64,000 nt of DNA from Quillaja saponaria (taxonomy: Eukaryota > Streptophyta > Magnoliopsida > Fabales > Quillajaceae). The DNA is taken from positions 8,122,001 through 8,186,000 of the forward strand of contig CM055609.1 in NCBI GenBank assembly GCA_029379385.1. The letters run 5' to 3'. This document shows, piece by piece, positions 14,149 to 24,029 of the stretch; position 1 is the stretch's first letter, and each line of letters starts with the position of its first letter. The translations under genes were made by a program, and so were the position numbers. The notes beneath the pieces were generated by a model. That model was not told the origin of the DNA, did not search any database, and worked only from the letters and a program-made list of their open reading frames with translations.

Positions 14149-17100
14149 ATGGGGGCGTACCGAGCCGACGACGATTACGATTATCTGTTCAAGGTTGTGC
14201 TGATCGGGGACTCGGGCGTCGGGAAATCTAACCTGTTATCGAGGTTCACCAGAAATGAGTTTAGCCTAGAATCCAAGTCCACCATTGGGGTTGAGTTCGC
14301 CACCAGAAGTATTCATGTAGATGATAAGGTTGTCAAGGCCCAGATTTGGGACACTGCTGGCCAAGAAAGGTTTTGACTCATTTATTGCTTCCCTTTTCAT
14401 CTTGCGTGCTCGAATTCGTTGGTTTTGTTTAAATTTTGGATTTTGTTTTGTGGACATGTTGTGTGCTTTGTTGCTCAAGAAAATTCACTATTATTCGGAT
14501 CCTTGAGTTTTTCTTTTACTTCTGAGATTCGAATGTTTTTGTTTATTGGAATGAGTAACCGAGATTGTCTCTTGTTTATGTTCGACCCTTAATTTGGTTG
14601 CTAAATTTACTGATAAAGGAAAATGAAATGATTTTTGAAGTTTTCCTGTTCTCAATTGTTTGTGCTTAGGAAGATTGAAAGGATTTTAGCTGTATCAGCT
14701 GTATAATCATTGTAATTGCGGTTGGAATTTCCTTTCTAGAAACCATTGTCTAGTTCATTGTTTACTCTTATTGGAGCTAGTCTGTGATTTTAAATTGTTA
14801 TTGAATCTTCTTGTTGTTGTTATGTCAAAATGATGTGTAGTTCATGTCATTTATGTATGGAGTTTTCTACAATATAGTTCGACTAATGGACGTGGATGGA
14901 AGGTTATTCTTTTATGTGCATTTAAGATTGATACATCAACATTTGGACTTCTGTAAGTTCAATGCTACTCATACATTGCCAAGATTGCTCTAATTAGCCT
15001 TTTGATAAACATGCTTACTGGTAAGCATTTAAGGTGCATGGAAGAAATGGAAAGACTTGTGTCTATAATTGCTTTCATTAATAGAGTACTTACATAATTA
15101 TTTCCTTTTGCCCTGATAACCAGTCTGTCCAGTCATAACAGGCTTGTTAGTTAAATGGGAAAAAAGCATTCACCTAGGCGTTCAGGTGCATACAGGTGCT
15201 GCAAGGTGCCTTATAGAATAGCAGGCGAGGTGCCAGTAGTTGGTCACATGCTTTTGTTGTTAAGCATCTGCTTCATGTGAGGCAAAAGACACGCTCCTTG
15301 AAGTAAACTAAGAAGAAGGAAAGATGAGATTTATGGAGAAACAGACCTAGAGACATATACATAATAGAGAGAGAGAGAAAGAAAGGAAAGTAAATGAAAA
15401 TCTATACATCTAGAAAAAGGATATATAAAAAAAGCACTAAAACAATTACTAAATGACAAATGTAACGAGAAAACATAATTATGATAAATAATACTTACAG
15501 AATTACAGAAAGGATTTAAGATAGCAATGAGGTATGTGATCGCCATAAGAAAGATAACTACAAGAAGATAAATGGTATTAACTTGTAATCCATAAACTTA
15601 TGTTTCCATATGAGTTTTGCAACTTGCTATTTCCACATGTGCGGAATTTTATTTATTTATTTTTTTTCTTTGCGCCTTGATGCACAAGGCAATAAAGGGA
15701 TCCTAGTGCCTTAATGCACCTTTTTCTTTTGACTTCCTAGACCTTTTCCTGGACTTAATATTGAGCTTGCCCATCTGCCTTTACTGTCTGCCTCTGAATC
15801 AAGGTGCACACACTATCCAAAGATATCTTGATTTAGAATTCTTACAAATGTACAGCTCGAAATAAAGAATTATTCCCAGTGGAGAGATTGCTAAGAAAAT
15901 AAAGTGAGTTTATAGGAGGCTTTCCCAATTGGAGAGATTGGTGACCAGAGGTTAAGGTACCCAGTTTTCTAAATTTCTTAAGGAAAAAATAGAAAACAAA
16001 GACAACAATTTCATGGTTGGAAATGAAATTTATAGTTGGAATCTGTATCAATATTTTCTATAAGTCAGGTGATTACTATTGACCCAGAGAAAAATAATGC
16101 TGCCTAGTCTGATCAGTGATGATTTTTTGCGAATTAGATGTATGCTTGTCAGTCTAAAGGCAAGTAAGTTATTTTTTCATTCTTTTTCCATCAGTGGCGC
16201 CTGCTAGTTAAAAGAAAGTTTGGTGGAGACTACAAACCAGTTCTTAGTTTTCATTTTTTGGTTGGACTTTCTGTAATTATTAAACATCATTCTTTATACC
16301 CTATTCAACCATTGTGTCCAAGTTGTGAACCTATTTCTGGATAGAATCCCATTTTATTCAATGAATCTCCTCAGTGGCCAAGATCATACACACACGATAC
16401 ACCCTAATCCCTGCCTCAGCCTTGTATTCTTCCTTATGTGCATGCCAGCTTTTAGAAAATGGAATTGGCCCTCTCTGTCTGGCTTCATCCATTCACATAT
16501 AATACTAGAGTTTGCTATGATCACTGAGAGTAATATTACATAGAAAAATTAAAGGAAGATAGATTTACAAATGTTACACATATAGAGAGATGGAAGATAT
16601 TTTGTTGTTCAGGTGAAATTTTAATCGTCATAGGATGAGTACTTCTTTCCTAAAGAAGGCCTATATTGAGTTATTATATGTCATAATCACATATACCATC
16701 TACCATGAAATTTTGTTAATTATAGAAATCTGGTGTGGGCACTTCTTGATTTATTGATTCCGATGGGTTACGATCAAGAAATTAAAATTTATTTTGAGGG
16801 TACCGATTCGATCAGTCTAGTATCAGAAATACTTCATGAACAACATGGGAACACTAATTTTTTGTAAAAATGCATGGAAATATATAATAAAACACGTATC
16901 ATAATAATTTTTAGTACATGATTAATTTAGTATGTAGAATAATATAATACTATTAAATACATATCAAGGAAAATTTTTTAACATAGACATACTAATTGAA
17001 AAAAAAAAAATATCAAATTACAATCACATCCAATCAATAGTGGAGTGACTAGTAGGTGCATGTCCAGAATATTAGAATTGATTAAGAAAAAATTGATACT

Positions 17101-18185
17101 ATTGTTTAACACATATTTAATGAAATTTTAATTTGAACAAGTATATATATGGCCTGAAAATTGAATATTATCCATCACTAACTTAAACTAAATTTATAGA
17201 AATATTTGTGTAAAAAATAAATATATAAAAGACCAAGATATCTGGCATGCATGAAATCCTAACAAGAATTATCCTCACCAAGTTATACCATTTGAACGCT
17301 GCATCATATAAGATTAAAAAAAATAATAATAATAAATAACAACTGAAATCCTAAAATATAAAGAGAGCTAGAGCCAGAACTTTAGATTTTCAAATCTTGA
17401 AAATGCTTTATTTGTGTCGACCTATTTTCTATGGAAATGATGAAAACGACTATGTTTCGTGTGGAAACGACTATGTTTTGAACGAAACTTCATGATTGTG
17501 TTTTTGTAAGTGAGTTTTGTTTCTAAAAGTACGAAAACATAAACATTTCAACATGAATTTTTGAACCTTGGTTACGATAGCCTCTAAAGTAAGAACATTT
17601 GTCAAATCTAAATGTGCCAAGAGCACCAGGTAAGTAATGCTATCATTTTATTGTGCATTCCACATTAATCATGGTGCATCATGCTGTATTTTGTTGGCCA
17701 CTCTATTACCCTGCCGAAATGTTTTTGTAAGTTATCTTTTTCTTTGGTGAAGGTATCGTGCAATTACAAGTGCATATTATCGAGGTGCTGTTGGTGCTTT
17801 ACTAGTATATGATGTTACCCGTCATGTCACATATGAAAATGTGGAGAGATGGCTGAAGGAACTTAGGGATCATACAGATGCCAATATTGTGATAATGCTT
17901 GTGGGGAACAAAGCAGACCTTCGTCACCTACGTGCTGTTTCAACTGAAGATGCAACAGCTTTTGCTGAACGAGAGAATACCTTTTTCATGGAGACATCTG
18001 CCCTTGAGTCTATGAATGTTGAGAACGCCTTCACAGAAGTGCTGACACAGATATATCAAGTTGTAAGCAGGAAAGCCCTTGACATTGGTGATGATCCAGC
18101 GGCCTTGCCAAAAGGGCAGACAATAAATGTTGGCGGCAAGGATGACGTATCAGCTGTGAAGAAAGTCGGATGCTGCTCTGCTTAA
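14149..18185 (+). CDS. RABA1f: RABA1f-like small GTPase (Rab11 class), copy 1
   Basis: Rab GTPase of the plant RABA1 (Rab11) group, acting at the trans-Golgi network, recycling endosome and in secretory traffic. Two coding exons, 14149-14369 and 17753-18185, total 654 nt and 217 residues. The exon junction restores [15 protein letters not shown]. Motifs are the P-loop GDSGVGKS (residues 20-27), the switch I sequence STIGVEF (44-50), WDTAGQER (67-74), the Rab11 hallmark [29 protein letters not shown] and ETSAL. The tail KKVGCCSA carries a double cysteine for geranylgeranylation. The intron is long (about 3.4 kb), with donor GTTTTG and acceptor GAAG. It holds a private transposon-like insertion and a degenerate repeat. 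RABA1f is the Arabidopsis member I recall as closest; RABA1h is the one next to WOX9 there. Confidence 0.94.
15165..15815. repeat. Degenerate repeat in the RABA1f intron
   Basis: Blocks such as cacctaggcg and aggtgctgcaaggtgcc near 15170-15215 and gcgccttgatgcacaaggc near 15672-15690 are partly reverse-complementary. They resemble the AGGCGCC-rich ends of non-autonomous plant transposons. A matching version sits in copy 2 (about 31440-32220), so it predates the duplication. The boundaries and class are uncertain. Confidence 0.4.
16775..17569. mobile_element. 795-bp insertion with 9-bp target duplication, RABA1f copy 1 intron only
   Basis: Copy 2 reads straight through this site (gagttacggtagcctc near 33424). 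In copy 1 the flank GGTTACGAT occurs at 16766-16774 and again at 17570-17578, directly bordering the extra sequence. This is the footprint of a transposition made after the segmental duplication. A 9-bp duplication fits Mutator-like elements, but terminal inverted repeats are weak or absent and there is no coding capacity. The class is therefore undetermined. Confidence 0.75.
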
Positions 18186-18829
18186 GTATGCAGAAATTAT
18201 CTTAGACAGTGTTAACTTCAAATTCCATGCATTGTTTATATCTTTGTAGAGATTGGCATCCGAGCATCTTCAGCAGAATGTTTTAGGTTTGAATTTTTTC
18301 ACTCTGGTTTGTAGACAACAGTTTAGGATATAAAAGATATGCACCTATCGTTTCTTGGTTCAATTTGAACTATATGCTTCCTCCTTTTTTCTTGGTGTAT
18401 GACTATAGATTTTCAACTAGTTTCTGAATTCTCCCTGGCTCGTAAATACATGCTTATCTATTATTTGCAGCACACGTCTATGACTTGATGTGTTGGAACT
18501 GGTCAGATAATTAAGTGACGGGTTTTATAATTGTTCTCATGTTATGACTTAGGACAGGTTTTTATTTGTTGTTGTCTTATCAACCACTTGGAGAAACAAT
18601 GAGAACCCTTAGCAGAAGAATGAGATATGGAAGCAGTGAACATAAATCTGACATAGAGGAAGCCTGCTATCTGGTCGTGTTATTAAACTACTCGATGGCA
18701 GATGCATCAACATCTCTGGTTCAAATTGGATTCCAGGGCAGCAGCTTACGACGATAAAATTCAAGGAATCTGCTCAAAAAAATAATGTGCGATGATTAAG
18801 CCAAATGATCTATCATAGCTCTAAACAGT

Positions 18830-19329
18830 GGAAGGCAAGTTTGATTCGTGATCTTTTTGATGAGCAAATCGCTAAAGAAATTCTGGATATACCTGTTAGT
18901 AATGGGTAATGAAAAATTAATTTGGCACCTGAACCCACGTCGTATGAGTTACAGTTCATGAATCATGACAGAGGGTGATATGTGAAGGAGATGACAAGCA
19001 GGTCATTGAGGCGGTAATAAGTAGGCAGAATGGTTTCAATGTATCAAATGTAATTATTGAGGACATCTGTCAAATTTCCACAAACCTCAAGTGTAATTTT
19101 TATTTTGTTTTTCCATCTTGTAACTGGGTGGCCCACAAAGTGGCGGGTAAAACCCTTCATGACACTGTTGATGGTGTTATAATCTATGGTAGAGATGGTT
19201 TTGGAAAACCCTTCATGACACTGTTGATGGAGTTATAATCTTTGTTAGAGGTGGTTTAGGAATCAGCTGTAAAAGTCATCTCTTAGTTTCATCTTTTCTC
19301 AATAAATCTATCTTAAAAAAAAAAAAAAA
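18830..19329 (+). mobile_element. LINE retrotransposon remnant, internally deleted, with poly(A) tail
   Basis: Translations give FDEQIAKEILDIP and, in another frame, NEKLIWHLNPR, both typical of the region after the reverse transcriptase in plant LINEs. After an abrupt join, 18975-19238 encodes an RNase H-like stretch (ICEGDDKQVIEAV, then NWVAHKVA). The piece between (zinc-finger RVT) is missing. It ends at an AATAAA-like signal and 15 A's (19315-19329), the usual LINE 3' end. A 56-bp tandem duplication starts at 19149 and again at 19205. Frameshifts and stops make it non-functional. Confidence 0.8.
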
Positions 19330-20350
19330 TTAAATAAATTATTGATGTTAAAGTTTTAACTTTTATTTAAGACAAGCTGAAAATATGATTCAAATTTAGC
19401 AAGGGGATGTCCACGTACAAATCTTGAAGTTGTGGCGATAATTTTTAATAGTAATTGTTCTCTTAACTCTTGAAATTTAACGAAATAATAATAATGTTTA
19501 AAATTGATGACAGATAATATTTTATTCTTTTCAATATGTTACACTAACATAATCTTGTAATTCATTGGTAGAATTCTATTATTATTATTTTTTTATTAAG
19601 TTTAGAACATAAATTTGAAAGGAAAAAGTAATGAAATTTACATAATATATATAAAATAATATTAGGATAATGAAAGTTTCATTTTTTACAATTTTAGTTC
19701 CCTTCATTTTATATTTTTATAAGTCATGAGAATTTCTTGAATATTTTTTTGACAAAATATAATAATTTTTTATTTTTTTAAATTTGAAATAAAATTTTAC
19801 AACACTCGAATATAATAGAAAATTATGACAACTTCTCAATCACTTAAGACATTCATTTACAGCAATTTTAAGTTTTGTTTTGTTCTATCTCTGTTATGAA
19901 ATTACATCATACTAAAATTGATAAAATAAATTAATTTAACGATAAAAATTGATAGGATTAATATATTAATTTTTTGTAAAATCTCAACATCTATAACTCT
20001 TAAATTTTTATGTTGCTTCTTGTTGTAATTTATTTTAGAAATTTAATTATTTTTTAATATACACATATATATTTTTTAATTTATGTTTAAGAAAAAATAA
20101 AAAAAATAGAATTAAACATATTTCATCAATGAATAAAATATGCCATTTATCTTAAATTTTGGGTGTTAGTGTTATTTGGTTAAACTCAAAGGAGAAAATT
20201 TTAATTTATTCTTTGTGTTTTTTTTTTTCTTTTCCTTCCTCTCCAGCTGCAGCGGTCTCTTTATCTAAGGCAACCGCACGCAGCCTCACCAATCACCACC
20301 TAAGTATCTCGAACTACAGAAAGGATTCTGACTCATCTTTACAACCCATT

Positions 20351-20410
20351 ATGGAAAACATAGTGATTCGTTTCTTCTTGGTCATGGCCGTCATGGGTTT
20401 AGCCGCTTGA
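20351..20410 (+). CDS. Candidate 19-residue hydrophobic uORF upstream of the PPR gene
   Basis: An ATG-started ORF encoding MENIVIRFFLVMAVMGLAA. Its hydrophobic core would suit a membrane segment or signal. It lies about 10 bases before a donor-like GTAAGT within a block that looks like a transcribed leader, some 780 bases upstream of the PPR start. It could be an upstream ORF in the PPR 5' UTR or chance. I do not recognise the peptide. Confidence 0.25.
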   Translation: MENIVIRFFLVMAVMGLAA

Positions 20411-21185
20411 GTGCAATCAGTAAGTCTAAGCCTTACATTTAAATTGGTTTTTTTGGAGTATGGCATGTTGATTTTACATTCTGGAAATTCTAATTGTTTC
20501 TTTTTTTCCAATTACAATAAATCAAATTGGATATCTTTGGACATGGTCAGTATTATGTGATTAGAGGCTATGGCCAGTGTAGGGGAAAATTGCCATGGGT
20601 AAGGTTTGAAGTCAAATCTTTGATATCAATAACAAGAATATAAGAAGAGATTTTAGTTTACATTGTGTCAGCATCCTGAATTGACTTAGAAAGTCTTAGG
20701 AATCGTTCTACATTGATTTGTCGTTGCATTTCAATTGGATGTTTTGTTTGTGGCTTTTAAATTGAGATATGCTTAAGCTTGTGTGCATGATAAATCTGTA
20801 ATTCTATGTTTGGAGAATTTATGTTTTTATAACTATCTGGTGACTGGTATTTGATAGAGTTATATAGGCTATTGCATATGGTATTTTCTTGAATCATGGG
20901 ACACTATTTAGCATATAAATAGTGCCAGGAGTTGGTGAATTGATTTTTCTTGTAATTTGACATGGCTTTGTAACTTCTAAACAGAACTGACAGAACTGTC
21001 TGCACTTAGAAAACATGGAGTTGAATAAGAAACTGGTTGTATTACTGAATGGGTTACTTTACTTCTTGGTTTCAGATATTCAGGTTTCTTGCAGCTATGT
21101 GTCACTTCTGATGAGTTATGGACATGAAAGGAATGCTTAGTATACATTCTCTCTATGTAGTGTACAAACATCAGAAGTGATATAG

Positions 21186-24029
21186 ATGATCCAATGTACC
21201 ATGAAATTTTGTTGCATCCGCTCCTGCAAAAGCCCTCTTCTCCAGCATCTTTATCCACCATTTAAATCTTTTACTCCCTCAATCTTTTTTCTTTGCACTA
21301 CTAAATTTATTCAAACCTCTGCTCTATATATTGATGATTCACAATCAACATCTATCTTAAGTTCAACTCACCAGAGCAACTTCACATCGAGGTCCATATC
21401 CTACTCTGAGCTCCTATCACAATGCACTGCTTCCAAGTCCATAAGTTCAGGCATGGAAGTCCATGCCCACATAATTAGGTCTGGGTTATCACAGGACTCA
21501 AGTCTTAGGAACCATTTGATAACCTTGTATTCTAAGAGTCGACATTTTGGGTATGCCCGAAAGTTGGTTGAAGAAAGTAGAGATTCAGATTTCATTTCTT
21601 GGTCTGCATTAATATCTGGATATGCGCAAAATGGACTTGGTAAGGAAGCCCTCGTAGCCTTTTATGAGATGCACTCTTTGGGTGTTAAGTGCAATGAATT
21701 TACCTTCTCAAGTGTTCTTAAGGCATGCTCGACTCAGAAGGATTTAAAAATAGGGAAGCAGGTTCATGGGATGACAGTGGTCACAGGATTTGAGTGTGAT
21801 TTATTTGTTGCAAATACCTTGGTTGTTATGTATGCGAAATCTGGTGAATTTGGAGATTCTAGGAGACTATTTAGCACAATTCTAGAACGGAATGTTGTCT
21901 CATGGAATGCATTATTCTCTTGTTATGTGCAGAGTGATTTCTGTAGAGTAGCACTGGATTTGTTCCAAGAAATGATTCTGAGTGGAACTAGACCTAATGA
22001 ATTTAGCCTATCTATTATATTGAATGCTTGTGCGGGATTGCGGGATGCTGGTCAAGGAAGGAATATTCATGGTTATTTGCTAAAGTTGGGGTATGATTCA
22101 GATCCATTCTCAGCAAATGCACTTGTTGACATGTATGCAAAAGTAGGGGATATTGCATATGCAATCTCTGTATTTAAAGAAATTAAAGAACCTGATATTG
22201 TTTCCTGGAATGCAGTCATTGCCGGCTGTGTTCTTCATGAATGCCATGATTGGGCTTTAGCACTATTGGAGGAAATGAAACAGTCAGGTGCAAGTCCAAA
22301 TATGTTTACCTTATCAAGTGCTCTTAAAGCATGTGCCGCAATGAGGCTCAAGGAATTGGGTACACAGTTGCATTCTAGCCTGATAAAGATGGATACAGAT
22401 GAAGATTTATTTGTGGTTGTTGGACTGATAGATATGTATTCCAAGTGTGAAGTGATGGATGATGCAAGGAGAGTCTACGATTTGATGCCAAAGAAAGACT
22501 TGATTGCAATGAATGCTGTGATCTCAGGATACTCACAGAATGGGGAAGACTTACAAGCTGTGTCCTTTTTTGGTGAGACATTCAAGGAGGATATAGGGTT
22601 CAACCAAACTACTTTATCAGCAGTTCTCAAATCTGTGGCTAGCTTACCTGCAGTCAACATATGCAGACAAATTCATGCCATTTGTCTTAAATCAGGAATT
22701 AATTCTGATATTTACATCGTGAACAGCCTTCTTGATACATATGGAAAATGTAGCCTACTAGATGAAGCGGCACGGCTATTTCAAGAACGCCCTGTTGAAG
22801 ATGTTGTGGCCTACACATCCATGATAACAGCATATTCTCAATATGGACATGGTGAAGAGGCAATAAAGGTCTATTTGCGGATGCAAGATACTGGAATCAA
22901 ACCAGATCCATATGTCTGTAGTTCTCTTCTAAATGCTTGTGCAAATTTATCAGCATATGAGCAAGGGAAACAATTACATGTTCACATCCTCAAGTTTGGG
23001 TTCGTGTCTGATATTTTTGCCGGGAATTCTCTGGTTAACATGTACGCAAAATGTGGAAATGTAGATGATGCTGGTCTTGCTTTCTCAGAGATACCCGAAA
23101 GAGGACTAGTTTCATGGTCTGCAATGATTGGAGGGCTTGCTCAGCACGGTCATGGAAAAGAGGCCCTTCAGTTGTTCAATCAAATGCTTAAGGATGGTGT
23201 TCCTCCTAATTATATAACTTTAGTTAGTGTCCTTTGTGCTTGCAACCATGCAGGTTTGGTAAATGAAGGAAGGCGGTATTTCGAATCAATGGAAGAGATG
23301 TTTGGGATTAAACCCATGCAAGAGCACTATGCTTGCATGATTGATCTCCTTGGTCGAGCAGGGAAATTAGATGAGGCGATGAAGCTTGTAAATAAAATGC
23401 CGTTTGAAGCTAATGGATCAGTTTGGGGGGCACTTCTTGGTGCTGCAAGAATTCATAAAAATGTAGAGCTTGGAGAGCGTGCTGCTGAGATGCTTTTCAT
23501 TCTTGAACCGGAGAAATCCGGTACCCATGTTCTTCTTGCAAACATCTATGCAGCAGCTGGCATGTGGGAAAATGTTGCAAAGACTAGAATATTTATGAGA
23601 GTCAGCAAGGTGAAGAAGGAGCCTGGAATAAGTTGGATTGAGGTCAAAGACAAGGTGCACACCTTTATAGTAGGAGATAGAAGCCATTCTAGAACCGAGG
23701 AAATATATGCTAAACTAGATGAATTGGGTGACCTTCTAAATAGAGCTGGGTATGTTCCTAAGGTTGAGACTGACCTTCATGACTTAGGAAGGAAGGAAAA
23801 GGAAGAACTCTTATACCACCATAGTGAGAAACTTGCTGTAGCCTTTGGGTTGATTGCTACTCCGCCAGGAGCTCCTATAAGAGTGAAGAAGAATCTTCGA
23901 GTCTGTTTGGACTGCCACACTGCTTTCAAGTTCATTTGTAGAATTGTTTCAAGGGAGATTATTTTGAGAGACGTCAACAGATTCCACCATTTTAAAGATG
24001 GCTCATGTTCATGTGGGGATTATTGGTAA
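21186..24029 (+). CDS. DYW-type pentatricopeptide repeat protein (PLS class)
   Basis: Sequence-specific organelle RNA-binding protein with a C-terminal DYW cytidine-deaminase domain, expected to take part in C-to-U RNA editing in mitochondria or plastids. A single intronless ORF of 947 codons, usual for the family. The first roughly 50 residues are rich in S, K, R and hydrophobics and lack acidic residues, fitting an organelle transit peptide. PPR motifs (SWSALISGYAQNG, NALVDMYAKVG, SWNAVIAG and similar) fill about residues 72-740. They are followed by the E/E+ region (EPGISWIEVKDKVHTF) and the DYW domain with HSE (879-881), CLDC (907-910) and a terminal DYW (945-947), so the catalytic signature looks complete. 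Met1 is taken as the start; Met6 at 21201 is also possible. The gene sits between the two RABA1 copies and looks intact. I cannot assign an exact orthologue. Confidence 0.95.
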   Translation: MIQCTMKFCCIRSCKSPLLQHLYPPFKSFTPSIFFLCTTKFIQTSALYIDDSQSTSILSSTHQSNFTSRSISYSELLSQCTASKSISSGMEVHAHIIRSGLSQDSSLRNHLITLYSKSRHFGYARKLVEESRDSDFISWSALISGYAQNGLGKEALVAFYEMHSLGVKCNEFTFSSVLKACSTQKDLKIGKQVHGMTVVTGFECDLFVANTLVVMYAKSGEFGDSRRLFSTILERNVVSWNALFSCYVQSDFCRVALDLFQEMILSGTRPNEFSLSIILNACAGLRDAGQGRNIHGYLLKLGYDSDPFSANALVDMYAKVGDIAYAISVFKEIKEPDIVSWNAVIAGCVLHECHDWALALLEEMKQSGASPNMFTLSSALKACAAMRLKELGTQLHSSLIKMDTDEDLFVVVGLIDMYSKCEVMDDARRVYDLMPKKDLIAMNAVISGYSQNGEDLQAVSFFGETFKEDIGFNQTTLSAVLKSVASLPAVNICRQIHAICLKSGINSDIYIVNSLLDTYGKCSLLDEAARLFQERPVEDVVAYTSMITAYSQYGHGEEAIKVYLRMQDTGIKPDPYVCSSLLNACANLSAYEQGKQLHVHILKFGFVSDIFAGNSLVNMYAKCGNVDDAGLAFSEIPERGLVSWSAMIGGLAQHGHGKEALQLFNQMLKDGVPPNYITLVSVLCACNHAGLVNEGRRYFESMEEMFGIKPMQEHYACMIDLLGRAGKLDEAMKLVNKMPFEANGSVWGALLGAARIHKNVELGERAAEMLFILEPEKSGTHVLLANIYAAAGMWENVAKTRIFMRVSKVKKEPGISWIEVKDKVHTFIVGDRSHSRTEEIYAKLDELGDLLNRAGYVPKVETDLHDLGRKEKEELLYHHSEKLAVAFGLIATPPGAPIRVKKNLRVCLDCHTAFKFICRIVSREIILRDVNRFHHFKDGSCSCGDYW

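Larger units (their letters stand above)
12684..18893. repeat. Segmental duplication, copy 1 (carries RABA1f gene 1)
   Basis: This segment matches 28983-34670 in the same orientation, roughly 16 kb away. The match starts at a shared ATGGCAT followed by a shared block (gtttgggttttcgggctgaa) and runs through the upstream region, both exons, the intron, the 3' UTR and into a LINE remnant. Introns and flanks differ by many substitutions and indels, while exon 2 is nearly identical. Copy 1 carries a private insertion of about 795 bp at 16775-17569. Confidence 0.9.
18186..21185. other. RABA1f 3' region, LINE remnant and PPR leader
   Basis: The 3' UTR of RABA1f copy 1 comes first, then a LINE remnant (about 18830-19329). 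AT-rich DNA without recognisable features fills 19330-20150. From about 20230 to 20420 there is a pyrimidine-rich block that could be a leader exon of the PPR gene. It ends at a strong donor-like site (tcagtaagtct near 20418-20428) and contains a 19-codon ORF. A candidate acceptor (tgcacttag) lies near 21001-21009. Confidence 0.45.

Noticed and set aside
20977..21261. 94-codon minus-strand ORF overlapping the PPR start
   Set aside because: It lies opposite the PPR leader and start and has no similarity to known proteins.
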